NCBI RefSeq assembly: GCF_002556635.1
Contig: NZ_MWMO01000015.1
Location: 60,469-124,468 of the forward strand
DNA: 64,000 nucleotides
From: Novosphingobium sp. PC22D
GTDB lineage: Bacteria; Pseudomonadota; Alphaproteobacteria; Sphingomonadales; Sphingomonadaceae
Direction: 5' to 3'
Shown in pieces: positions 29,788 through 38,134 of the stretch; the first letter of the stretch is position 1; the number at the start of each line of letters is the position of its first letter. The position numbers and the translations under genes were made by a program. A model generated the notes under the pieces. It saw only the letters and a list, made by a program, of their open reading frames with translations, was not told the origin of the DNA and did no database searches.

Positions 29788-30273
29788 ATGAATACGATGG
29801 CGAGTGTCGAAAAGCTGCCCATGCTCGCGGAAGGGTATGAGAGGCTCACTACCGATCTCAAGGCGCTGCGCGAGGAACGCCCGCGCATTGTCGATGCGAT
29901 CGAGGAAGCCCGCGCTCACGGCGACTTGTCGGAGAACGCCGAATATCACGCCGCGAAAGAGCGTCAGGGCCAGGTCGAGGCGACGATTGCCGATCTCGAG
30001 GACAAGATCAGCCGTGCGCAGATCATCGATCCCGCGACGCTTTCGGGCGACAAGGTGATCTTCGGCGCGACGGTGACCCTGCTTGACGAGGACGACAAGC
30101 CGGTGCGCTACCAGATCGTCGGCCCCTATGAGGCGGACGCGAAGGTCGGGCGGATCAGCTACAACTCGCCGCTCGGCAAGGCTTTGATCGGCCGCAAGGT
30201 CGATGAGGAGGTCGAAGTGACGGTCCCGGCGGGCGACAAGTTCTATCTGGTCGAAAAGATCGAGTTCATCTGA
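29788..30273 (+). CDS. greA: Transcription elongation factor GreA
   Basis: Stimulates transcript cleavage by backtracked RNA polymerase. The 161-residue product has the N-terminal coiled coil with the acidic tip in AREERPRIVDAIEEARAHGDLSENAEYHAAKERQ in pieces, then the FKBP-like C-terminal domain with ISYNSPLGKALIGRKVDEEVEV near residues 128-150. The ATG at 29788 follows an AGGAAG Shine-Dalgarno; a second ATG is three codons on. A strong stem-loop lies between it and the convergent DUF4170 gene. Confidence 0.96.
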   Translation: MNTMASVEKLPMLAEGYERLTTDLKALREERPRIVDAIEEARAHGDLSENAEYHAAKERQGQVEATIADLEDKISRAQIIDPATLSGDKVIFGATVTLLDEDDKPVRYQIVGPYEADAKVGRISYNSPLGKALIGRKVDEEVEVTVPAGDKFYLVEKIEFI

Positions 30274-30318
30274 GATCGATCGCGCTGCGGGAATCGAACC
30301 CGCCCGGCGGCGCCTTGC

Positions 30319-30368
30319 GAACCGGCCATGCGCTACCCGCGATAAGCGGGCGAGCGCATGGCCGGTTC
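30319..30368. terminator. Large symmetrical hairpin between convergent greA and DUF4170 genes
   Basis: Perfect 16-bp arms (gaaccggccatgcgct / agcgcatggccggttc) enclosing a second short hairpin cccgc-gataa-gcggg. It ends two bases from the DUF4170 stop. Lying between convergent genes it could serve as a bidirectional transcription barrier, though neither side has a long T-tract. Confidence 0.6.
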
Positions 30369-30370
30369 GA

Positions 30371-30595
30371 TCATTTCTCTTCCATCTCGTCCGACCACAG
30401 CAGGCGGTGGAGGTGGACGATGACGTACTTCATCTCGGCATCGTCGACCGTGCGCTGCGCGTGCGAGCGCCAGGCTTCTTCGGCCGTGGCGTAGTTGGGA
30501 AAGACCCCGACGATGTCGAGGTTGTCGAGATCAGCGAATTCATGGCTGCGCGGGTCCTTGACCCGGCCGCCCATCACGAGATGCAGTTTCTGCAT
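30371..30595 (-). CDS. DUF4170 family protein
   Basis: A 74-residue soluble protein, MQKLHLVMGGRVKDP at the start, with LDIVGVFPNYATAEEAWRSHAQRTVDDAEMKYVIVHLHRLL as the diagnostic core (shown here in pieces: IVGVFPNYATAEEAW and KYVIVHLHRLL). The pattern is DUF4170, a short family found in alphaproteobacteria. Function is unknown. It stands alone between greA and the small membrane-protein operon. Confidence 0.87.
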   Translation of the reverse strand: MQKLHLVMGGRVKDPRSHEFADLDNLDIVGVFPNYATAEEAWRSHAQRTVDDAEMKYVIVHLHRLLWSDEMEEK

Positions 30596-30664
30596 GCTTG
30601 AAGGCCCAATCGTGCTTGCGGTGAGGGGCCCCCTTAGCGCGCAGTCCGCCGAAACTTCAAGCTT

Positions 30665-31270
30665 TCACGAGCGAATCCGGCCCCTGATTTCGCCTGCTTT
30701 CTCGATGATCCGCTCTGCGAACGTCGGCGCCGGCTTGGGATAGCCGATCAACTTGGTCGACTGGTCGAGCGCGGCATGCGTGAACTTGCTCGCGCGATGC
30801 GCGGCCGCGTCGCCCAGGCGTTCGGCCCGATGGCGCGCGGAGGAGGCCAGTACGCTGGCCGTCCCGAGCGCGGCCGCACCGGCCCGTTCGGCGCGATCGG
30901 CGGCGGCTTCGCCCAGCCGTTCGGCCCGTCCGGCAAGCAGTCCGGCCTTGCGGCGGGTGCCTTCACCGAAGTCCTCGGCCTTGTCGACCGCTGAGCGGCC
31001 GAGCATCATCGAGCTTGTCGCGGCCAATTCGGCAATGTTCATCGCCCGGTTCGCGACCTTGCGTCCTGCGCGGCGCGGCAGCAGCGCGCTAACCGCGACA
31101 CCCACGGCGACGCCGCCGGCGATCGCCATGACCGGATGCCGCTTTACCCAGGCGATCGCCTTGTCCGAGGCGCGCGGTTCCGGCGGCTTTTGCGGCAGCG
31201 AAACGATGTTCGTCGCAGGCGCTGTCGAGGTTTGGGGCGGGGTCTTGTTACTCTCCGTCGCCATCGTCAT
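30665..31270 (-). CDS. Small membrane-anchored protein with amphipathic Ala/Arg repeats
   Basis: A protein of about 201 residues. A Pro-rich N-terminal 45 residues is followed by one hydrophobic segment (PVMAIAGGVAVGVAVSALLP). A long helical tract rich in Ala, Arg and Glu follows, with repeated AERLGEAAADRAERAGAAA-like units near 120-170 that look like amphipathic helices, as in apolipoprotein-like or LEA-like proteins. The start ATG at 31270 lies inside the 3' end of the preceding gene (23-base overlap). It is the last gene of the operon led by the EcfG-type promoter. A role in membrane or desiccation stress is inference. Confidence 0.75.
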   Translation of the reverse strand: MTMATESNKTPPQTSTAPATNIVSLPQKPPEPRASDKAIAWVKRHPVMAIAGGVAVGVAVSALLPRRAGRKVANRAMNIAELAATSSMMLGRSAVDKAEDFGEGTRRKAGLLAGRAERLGEAAADRAERAGAAALGTASVLASSARHRAERLGDAAAHRASKFTHAALDQSTKLIGYPKPAPTFAERIIEKAGEIRGRIRS

Positions 31271-31565
31271 CGATCCTTTCCGATGGGCCGAACCAATCCT
31301 CGGCCCAAGCAAGCATGGGGCTTCTGACAAACCAAAGCACCAGCGCGAGGATGGTTCCTCCAACCACGCCGGGATGGCTTTCGGCAATATCGACCGCTTC
31401 GTCGAACGCGGCCTTGGCTTTCTCGCCGACCTCGTCGGCGATCCGACCGGCGATGCCGCGCGCTTCCATGTCCGCCTTGATCTGGGCGAGCCGGCCTTCA
31501 TAGGCATCGCGCGCGATATTGCGTGTCTCACGATCGGCGATGACCTGCTTTGCGGACACGCTCAT
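31248..31565 (-). CDS. Small single-span membrane protein, unknown
   Basis: A 105-residue protein with a helical, charged N-terminal 55 residues (RDAYEGRLAQIKADMEARG), then one membrane span VVGGTILALVLWFVRSPMLAWAEDWF and an acidic end (RIDDDGDGE). It overlaps the preceding holin-like gene by four bases and the next by 23, so it belongs to a tightly packed operon. No named domain is evident. Confidence 0.78.
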   Translation of the reverse strand: MSVSAKQVIADRETRNIARDAYEGRLAQIKADMEARGIAGRIADEVGEKAKAAFDEAVDIAESHPGVVGGTILALVLWFVRSPMLAWAEDWFGPSERIDDDGDGE

Positions 31566-31957
31566 GATGACGACCTGTCGTCGGCGATCACCTTGAGAAC
31601 CGTCTTCCAGATCGAGCGCGCCGTCAGCGCCAGCACCAGCGCGATGACGAGCAGGGCAAGGGTTACGGCAGCCATGGCCCCCCAGGCCGTGAGCAGGGGA
31701 CCGAGTGCGATGATCGTGCCGACCACGAAAGCCATGATCGCGAAAAATACGAACACGGCCGCCACGACGAGCAAGCCGATGATTCGCGGGGCGGCCTTGC
31801 CGGCATAGGCCGCGCGCGACTTCTGGAAGGCGAACTCCGCTTCCGCCGCGGTTCGCGCCTCCTCGGCCAGCTTCTTCAGGTCGTCCTGAAGCGACCGTTC
31901 GCGCGCATCTGGATCGGGCGCGGCCAGCGCCACGCTTTCATCAATCATATCCGGCAA
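31562..31957 (-). CDS. Phage-holin-III-like / DUF1469-type membrane protein
   Basis: A 131-residue protein with a charged helical N-terminus (RSLQDDLKKLAEEARTAAEAEFAFQKSRAA) and two long membrane spans (IIGLLVVAAVFVFFAIMAFVVGTI and WGAMAAVTLALLVIALVLALTA). This layout is that of the holin superfamily III (Phage_holin_3_6, formerly DUF1469), which is common in general stress operons and is not evidence of prophage. A second ATG at 31948 is possible. It is the second gene after the stress promoter. Confidence 0.82.
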   Translation of the reverse strand: MPDMIDESVALAAPDPDARERSLQDDLKKLAEEARTAAEAEFAFQKSRAAYAGKAAPRIIGLLVVAAVFVFFAIMAFVVGTIIALGPLLTAWGAMAAVTLALLVIALVLALTARSIWKTVLKVIADDRSSS

Positions 31958-31980
31958 TCCGCTCCCCGTGTGCGGTGCTG

Positions 31981-32481
31981 TTACTTACCCTTGAAGATGC
32001 GGCCGAGCATGAAACCGGCCGCGGCGGCCATGCCGACCGCAAGGGCCGGGCTCTGCCTCACGAACGCCTTGGCATCCTCGCCGAGTTCGTCGAACGTCTT
32101 CTGGTCGAGCTGGACGGCGGCATCGTTGATCGACTTCGCCGCGGAGCGGGCATAGTCGCCGTATTTCACGCCGACCTTCTCGTCGATCATGGCGGCGTTG
32201 TCGCTGACCATCTTGCCGACCGACGTCATCGCCTGGCTGGTCTTGGCCTTGCCCTCGTTGGCGAAAGCGAAGGCCTTGTCCTTCGCCTCGTCCGAGCGGA
32301 CCTTGGCGTCGGCGCTGAGATCGTCCTTCTTCTGGTTGAATTTCCCGCGATATTCCTCGGCGCGGGCCTGGGCTTCCTTCCCGAGCGCCTGCGCACCGGC
32401 CCTGGCCTCTTCGACGGCTTTCGTGAAGTGGCTCTTCGCCTCGGCATTCGCGGTTTCGGCGGTGACTTCGGGATCGACCAT
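31981..32481 (-). CDS. Helical stress-type protein with C-terminal membrane anchor
   Basis: A 166-residue protein, mostly Ala/Lys/Glu/Asp-rich helix with heptad-like repeats (KAVEEARAGAQALGKEAQARAEEYRGKF in pieces), resembling DUF883/CsbD/LEA-like stress proteins. A single C-terminal span LAVGMAAAAGFMLGRIFKGK anchors it. The ATG at 32481 is preceded by AAGGAGGA. It is the first gene downstream of a GGAAC-N16-CGTT promoter. I infer induction by the alphaproteobacterial general stress response. Confidence 0.8.
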   Translation of the reverse strand: MVDPEVTAETANAEAKSHFTKAVEEARAGAQALGKEAQARAEEYRGKFNQKKDDLSADAKVRSDEAKDKAFAFANEGKAKTSQAMTSVGKMVSDNAAMIDEKVGVKYGDYARSAAKSINDAAVQLDQKTFDELGEDAKAFVRQSPALAVGMAAAAGFMLGRIFKGK

Positions 32482-32563
32482 GGTAACTCCTCCTTGTGAC
32501 CCTGACGGGCGGGCACAGCATCGCGCTACGTGTAGTCTATCACACATCCGACGCTATTCCTGC

Positions 32564-32588
32564 AACGCAACTTGCCTGCGAAAGTTCC
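32564..32588 (-). promoter_or_regulatory. EcfG-type general stress promoter
   Basis: On the minus strand GGAAC (32588-32584), a 16-base spacer and CGTT (32567-32564) match the known EcfG consensus GGAAC-N16/17-CGTT exactly. It lies about 83 bases before the first ATG of the four-gene membrane/stress operon. It overlaps the candidate eno promoter on the other strand. Confidence 0.78.
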
Positions 32589-32599
32589 GCTGCTATGAC
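32572..32599 (+). promoter_or_regulatory. Candidate eno promoter
   Basis: TTGCCT at 32572-32577, 16 bases, TATGAC at 32594-32599, about 50 bases before the eno start. It shares bases with the divergent EcfG-type promoter, so the two polymerases could not both occupy the site. Confidence 0.5.
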
Positions 32600-32649
32600 G
32601 CCGCTCGAATATCGCCCGTCGACACCAGGAACCGGAAGGAAAGCGCCGC

Positions 32650-33936
32650 ATGACCGCGATCATCGACATCCACGGACGCGAAATTCTCGATAGCCGGGGC
32701 AACCCCACGGTCGAGGTTGACGTTCTTCTCGAGGACGGCAGCTTCGGCCGCGCCGCAGTGCCCTCGGGCGCCTCGACGGGCGCCCACGAAGCGGTCGAAC
32801 TGCGCGACGGCGACAAGGACCGCTATCTGGGCAAGGGCGTGGTGAAGGCCGTCGCCGCGGTCAACGGCGAGATCGCCGATGCGCTCGTCGGCCTCGATGC
32901 CGAGGACCAGCGCGACCTCGACCATGCGATGATTGCGCTTGACGGGACCGAGAACAAGGGCCGGCTCGGGGCCAACGCGATTCTGGGCGTCAGCCTCGCC
33001 GCCGCCAAGGCCGCGGCGAACGCGCGGGGCCTGCCGCTCTACACCTATGTCGGCGGGGTTTCCGCGCATCTCCTGCCGGTGCCGATGATGAACATCATCA
33101 ACGGCGGCGAGCACGCGGACAATCCGATCGACTTCCAGGAATTCATGGTCATGCCGGTCGGCGCCGATTCGATTGCCGAAGCGGTTCGGTGGGGTGCCGA
33201 GATCTTCCACACGCTCAAAAAGGGCCTGTCGGAAAAGGGCCTCGCCACGGCGGTCGGGGACGAGGGCGGTTTCGCGCCCAACCTTGCAAGCACGCGCGAT
33301 GCGCTCGATTTCATCATGGGCTCGATCGAGAAGGCGGGCTTCAAGCCGGGCAGCGACATCATGCTCGCACTCGACTGCGCCTCGACCGAGTTCTTCCGCG
33401 ACGGCAAGTACGAGATCAGCGGCGAGGGTCTCTCGCTCTCGCCCGCGGCGTTCGCCGACTATCTCGCCGACCTCGTCGGGGCCTATCCGATCATCTCGAT
33501 AGAGGATGGAATGGGCGAGGACGATTTCGAAGGCTGGAAGGCGCTCACCGAGAAGATCGGCGACAAGGTCCAGCTCGTCGGGGATGATCTCTTCGTCACC
33601 AATCCCAAGCGCCTGACCATGGGCATCGACGAGGGACTCGCCAATTCGCTGCTGGTCAAGGTCAACCAGATCGGCTCGCTGACCGAGACGCTGGAGGCGG
33701 TTTCGATCGCGCAGCGCGCCGGCTACACCGCCGTTATGTCGCACCGTTCTGGCGAAACCGAGGATGCGACCATCGCGGACCTCGCCGTGGCGACCAACTG
33801 CGGACAGATCAAGACCGGCTCGCTCGCCCGTTCCGACCGCCTCGCCAAGTACAACCAGCTCATCCGCATCGAGGAAGAACTGGGCAGCGCGGCGCGCTAC
33901 GCCGGCAAGGGTGCCTTCGGCCGCCTCGCCCGCTGA
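32650..33936 (+). CDS. eno: Enolase
   Basis: Converts 2-phosphoglycerate to phosphoenolpyruvate; also a degradosome partner. The 428-residue protein begins MTAIIDIHGREILDSRGNPTVEVDV and has VPSGASTGAHEAVELRD near residue 36, the loop MNIINGGEHADNPIDFQEFMV near 150 in pieces, the metal site SIEDGM near 285 and the catalytic SHRSGETEDATIADLAV near 368. The Shine-Dalgarno AAGGAAA precedes the ATG. Complete. Confidence 0.98.
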   Translation: MTAIIDIHGREILDSRGNPTVEVDVLLEDGSFGRAAVPSGASTGAHEAVELRDGDKDRYLGKGVVKAVAAVNGEIADALVGLDAEDQRDLDHAMIALDGTENKGRLGANAILGVSLAAAKAAANARGLPLYTYVGGVSAHLLPVPMMNIINGGEHADNPIDFQEFMVMPVGADSIAEAVRWGAEIFHTLKKGLSEKGLATAVGDEGGFAPNLASTRDALDFIMGSIEKAGFKPGSDIMLALDCASTEFFRDGKYEISGEGLSLSPAAFADYLADLVGAYPIISIEDGMGEDDFEGWKALTEKIGDKVQLVGDDLFVTNPKRLTMGIDEGLANSLLVKVNQIGSLTETLEAVSIAQRAGYTAVMSHRSGETEDATIADLAVATNCGQIKTGSLARSDRLAKYNQLIRIEEELGSAARYAGKGAFGRLAR

Positions 33937-34141
33937 GCCTGTCGTAGAGGAAATATCGCACGGTCCCGGCTGGCTGAGCGTCGGCCTGGGCCGCGCATTC
34001 GCGTCGTGGAGCACGGTCCGCAACGAGGGACCGGGCGGCGCTGCGCGGGGCTTTGCCTTGAGGTAACTCGCCGAGGGCAAATCGACTCGCCAGTCATTTC
34101 CGAACGAGTCGGATCGGGAAAATGATCCGAAGCCGGACGAG

Positions 34142-34711
34142 TCAGCTTCCCGATATGGCCTCGGGAGGCCACTTGTCGTCGTTCAGCACGACCGACCGAC
34201 TCGCCTGCGAGAAATAGTCCACCATCGCGGCGTATCCGCGCGCCGAGAGCTTGACGTAGATCCGCCGCGCGTCGGACGGATCGGCCTCGCGCAGCAGCAG
34301 CCCTTCGCGCTCGAGAATCGTGATCCAGCGCAGGGCGGTCGTCGAGGGAACCGCCGAACCGATGCAGGCGCTGGTGACCGAGACGCGCCGCCGCTCCTTC
34401 GCGGCGATGAAGAGATCGAGCACGATGTCCCAGGCCGGTTCGCCGAACAGGTCCTCGTTGCCGAATATCTTGGGCCGACGGCGCCGGTCGGCGTATGTCT
34501 GCCGCGCGAGTTCGCCCCATAGTGGATGATCGGCGGGTTGGGCGTCGCGAGGGGCCACGCCGCGCTTGGCGGTGGTGATGGGCACCGGCTGGCCTTCTTC
34601 CTCCGCGACGGACTTTTCGAGTTCGTGCGCCATCGCGAGAAGCTCGTTTGCGACACCGATCAGGCGACTGGCACGCGCCCGGTTTCGCATGATTTCTTCC
34701 CGCTTATCCAT
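34142..34711 (-). CDS. MarR-like winged-helix transcriptional regulator
   Basis: A 189-residue protein. Its central part (about 85-170) reads as a MarR-type winged helix: WDIVLDLFIAAKERRRVSVTSACIGSAVPSTTALRWITILEREGLLLREADPSDARRIYVKLSARG in pieces, with the recognition helix near PSTTALRW and the beta-wing near DPSDARRIYV. The N-terminal 80 residues are helical and polar. It stands alone between eno and a sparse region; its target genes are unknown. The sphingomonad-type winged-helix family matches this layout. Confidence 0.82.
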   Translation of the reverse strand: MDKREEIMRNRARASRLIGVANELLAMAHELEKSVAEEEGQPVPITTAKRGVAPRDAQPADHPLWGELARQTYADRRRRPKIFGNEDLFGEPAWDIVLDLFIAAKERRRVSVTSACIGSAVPSTTALRWITILEREGLLLREADPSDARRIYVKLSARGYAAMVDYFSQASRSVVLNDDKWPPEAISGS

Positions 34712-34898
34712 AAGTTAGCATAAGTCTCCACGACCGGAGAAAGCTGGATGGCGGAAGGCAACGAGGTCGTGGACGTCGCTTCAGGCCATTCCGGGCGGAG
34801 GGGCGGTTCACCGTGCGAAGCATCCGCCGGCGTTTCGGTCCCTTCCGATCCGGAACAGATAAAGCCAACCATGATTTGGTCCGCAGGTCGCGCAGAGC

Positions 34899-35093
34899 TT
34901 ACTCCAAAGCGGAGGTTATCCTGGGTATGTCAAACTGCTTGCAAAGCGCGTCGATTGCTGCCTGCAGATGGGCCGCCGCGACATGGGCGCCGCATTTCTC
35001 GAGTTCGGGAATCTTGAGCGAGAGGTCTTTCGCCAGCATTCGTGCTTCGCGGATCGATGCCACGCCTTGTATCTCCAAGTCTATATGGGCCAA
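34899..35093 (-). CDS. Possible 64-aa hypothetical protein
   Basis: The reading frame starts with TTG and encodes a balanced, non-arginine-rich product (IDLEIQGVASIREARMLAKD, then HLQAAIDALCKQFDIPRITSALE), consistent with two or three helices. There is no convincing Shine-Dalgarno. An AT-rich stretch with TATTAT lies about 80 bases upstream on the same strand and could be its promoter. No family recognised. Confidence 0.45.
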   Translation of the reverse strand: MAHIDLEIQGVASIREARMLAKDLSLKIPELEKCGAHVAAAHLQAAIDALCKQFDIPRITSALE

Positions 35094-35425
35094 CTGGCGT
35101 CCGCGCCCCGCCGTGGCCTCGGTTGCGATCCCTTGGCGGACCCGATTATCGCTACGGGCTCCGCCTTATAAAATAATATCCGAAATGGATTGAATTGATC
35201 GGACACATGCTCCCTAGCTGGTCTTCAATATACTGGAAACCATGTAATTTGGTTGCGTCCTATTTGTGAACTTGACATGAATTAGCGCACGCTTTGGTCC
35301 GTAGTGAAGGACGAAGGCGTGCGCTTGGGGAAGGGGGAACCCTGATACTCTCGCCAGGCGAGCATCCGAGCCGACGCCGCGCCATGAGGGTCAGCGCAAA
35401 AGGCGAGGGATCGCCCGTCGGCCAA
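35094..35425. other. Gene-poor, AT-richer spacer
   Basis: No convincing gene in 332 bases. Notable contents are an AT-rich tract at about 35166-35180, an isolated TTGACA at 35273-35278 on the plus strand without a matching -10, and the long hairpin at 35284-35325. Confidence 0.6.
35284..35325. repeat. Long imperfect hairpin, 17-bp arms
   Basis: Arms agcgcacgctttggtcc and ggacgaaggcgtgcgct pair over 17 positions with one G-G mismatch and one wobble, closing an 8-base loop. It lies about 100 bases beyond the aldo/keto reductase stop; with no T-tract it is not a typical terminator. Confidence 0.65.
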
Positions 35426-36358
35426 TCAGGGAAGCGCGCCGTCGAGCTTTGCGAGGTCCGCCTTGGCCAATTCGATCGTTGCCGAGCGAACCAGATCGCT
35501 CACTTGTGCCGGAGAAGTGGCGCTGGCGATCGGCGCAGCGACCCCCGGTTGCCGGCGCAGCCAGGCGAGCGCGACTTGCGCGCAGGTCACGCCGTTGCGG
35601 GCGGCGACGTCTTGCAGCACCGCGAGCGCGTTCCATCCGCCATCGGCGGCGGCGGCATCGAGCGCGCCCGCCCGGCTCGATCCCTGCCAGTCGTCGGCGC
35701 TGGCATACTTGCCGGTGAGAAAGCCCGAAGCCAGGCCGTAGTAGGGCAGGGCGGCGATGCCCTGCTCGACGCTCAGGGCCTGAAGCTCGCCCTCGAACCC
35801 CGAGCGTGCCACAAGGTTATACATCGGCTGCATCACGCTGAAACGCGGCAGGCTCTGCCGCTCGGCCTCGCCATTGAGTGCCCTCAGGCGCGCGGCGGCA
35901 TAGTTCGACACGCCGAGTTCGCGTGCCTTGCCCTTGACGACGGCGGAACCGAAGACCGAAGCCACCTCGTCGAGCGGCGTCGTCTTGTCATCGCGGTGAA
36001 CGTAGTAGATGTCGACATAGTCGGTGCGCAGCCGTTCGAGCGATCCTTCGAGCGCGGCGGTCACTTTTTCGGGCGCGAGCGCGTTGGCCACGCCGCCCAT
36101 GCCGGTCTTGGTGCCGATCAGCATGTCGCCGCGCACGCCGCGGCTTTCCATCCAGTCGCCCAGCATGGCCTCGGATTCGCCGCCGACATTGCCCGGCGCC
36201 CAGGCCGAATAGCCTTCCGCCGAATCGATCATTCGGCCTCCCGCCTCGTAGAAGGCGTCTAGCACCGCGAAGCCGCCGTCGCGGTCGAGAGTCCAGCCGA
36301 AGACGTTGCCTCCGAGGACGAGGGGCAGCCCGCCGATCCCCGGATGGCGATCAGCCAC
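35426..36358 (-). CDS. Aldo/keto reductase
   Basis: NADPH-dependent carbonyl reductase of the AKR superfamily, 310 residues. Catalytic tetrad members are visible: Asp and Tyr in MIDSAEGYS near residue 43-50, Lys in IGTKTG near 83, and His in YYVHRDD near 120. The strand VSNYAAARL near 150 and the C-terminal ASATSPAQV phosphate-binding region complete the barrel. It resembles YajO/Tas-like general reductases; the substrate is unknown. Its ATG overlaps the ribH stop by eight bases, so it is probably co-transcribed with ribH-ribBX. Confidence 0.92.
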   Translation of the reverse strand: MADRHPGIGGLPLVLGGNVFGWTLDRDGGFAVLDAFYEAGGRMIDSAEGYSAWAPGNVGGESEAMLGDWMESRGVRGDMLIGTKTGMGGVANALAPEKVTAALEGSLERLRTDYVDIYYVHRDDKTTPLDEVASVFGSAVVKGKARELGVSNYAAARLRALNGEAERQSLPRFSVMQPMYNLVARSGFEGELQALSVEQGIAALPYYGLASGFLTGKYASADDWQGSSRAGALDAAAADGGWNALAVLQDVAARNGVTCAQVALAWLRRQPGVAAPIASATSPAQVSDLVRSATIELAKADLAKLDGALP

Positions 36359-36773
36359 CGAAGCGCTCCTTGAGCGCCAGCAGCGCGAGCGCCGCCTTGG
36401 CCGCCTCGCCGCCCTTGTCTTTCTGTGCCGGATCGGCGCGGACGATGGCCTGGGCTTCGTTCTCGACGGTGAGGATGCCGTTGCCGATCGCGATCCCGTC
36501 CATGGTCAGTGCCATGATCCCGCGCGCACTCTCGCCCGCGACGATTTCGAAATGGTAGGTCTCGCCGCGGATGACGACGCCGATCCCGACGTAGCCTTCG
36601 TAGGCGCCGCTCTCTTCGGCCAGCGCTATGGCCGCGGGGATTTCGAGCGCGCCGGGAACGGTGACGACCTCCACCTGATGCCCCGCAGCCTCGAGCGCGG
36701 CGCGCGCGCCCTTGATGAGCATGTCGTTGAGATGGTCGTAGAATCGCGCTTCGACGATCAGGAACTTCGCCAT
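36351..36773 (-). CDS. ribH: 6,7-dimethyl-8-ribityllumazine synthase RibH
   Basis: Condenses 3,4-dihydroxy-2-butanone 4-phosphate with the pyrimidine intermediate to lumazine, the riboflavin precursor. The 140-residue protein has the FLIVEARFYDHLNDMLIKGA start, VPGALEIPAAI near residue 39, and GVVIRGETYHFEIVA near 64 with the catalytic His. It is 14 bases downstream of ribBX, which supplies its four-carbon substrate. Confidence 0.96.
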   Translation of the reverse strand: MAKFLIVEARFYDHLNDMLIKGARAALEAAGHQVEVVTVPGALEIPAAIALAEESGAYEGYVGIGVVIRGETYHFEIVAGESARGIMALTMDGIAIGNGILTVENEAQAIVRADPAQKDKGGEAAKAALALLALKERFGG

Positions 36774-36787
36774 GGTCTGATCCTCCC

Positions 36788-38080
<1,293 letters not shown>

Positions 38081-38089
38081 TTGCACTAA

Positions 38090-38107
38090 CTCACATTATG
38101 ATGTGAG
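38090..38107. promoter_or_regulatory. Palindromic operator candidate ahead of ribBX
   Basis: CTCACAT-TATG-ATGTGAG is a perfect 7-bp palindrome ten bases upstream of the ATG, with a third half-site TCACAT at 38123-38128, exactly 32 bases from the first. On the minus strand it overlaps a -10-like CATAAT (with TTGGTC 15 bases upstream). Confidence 0.6.
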
Positions 38108-38134
38108 CGCCATATGACCAAATCACATTGAAAT

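Noticed and set aside
31562..31957. Holin-like gene as sign of a prophage
   Set aside because: No other phage genes, integrase or lysis enzymes are nearby. Holin-III/DUF1469 proteins are common in stress operons, and an EcfG-type promoter leads this one.
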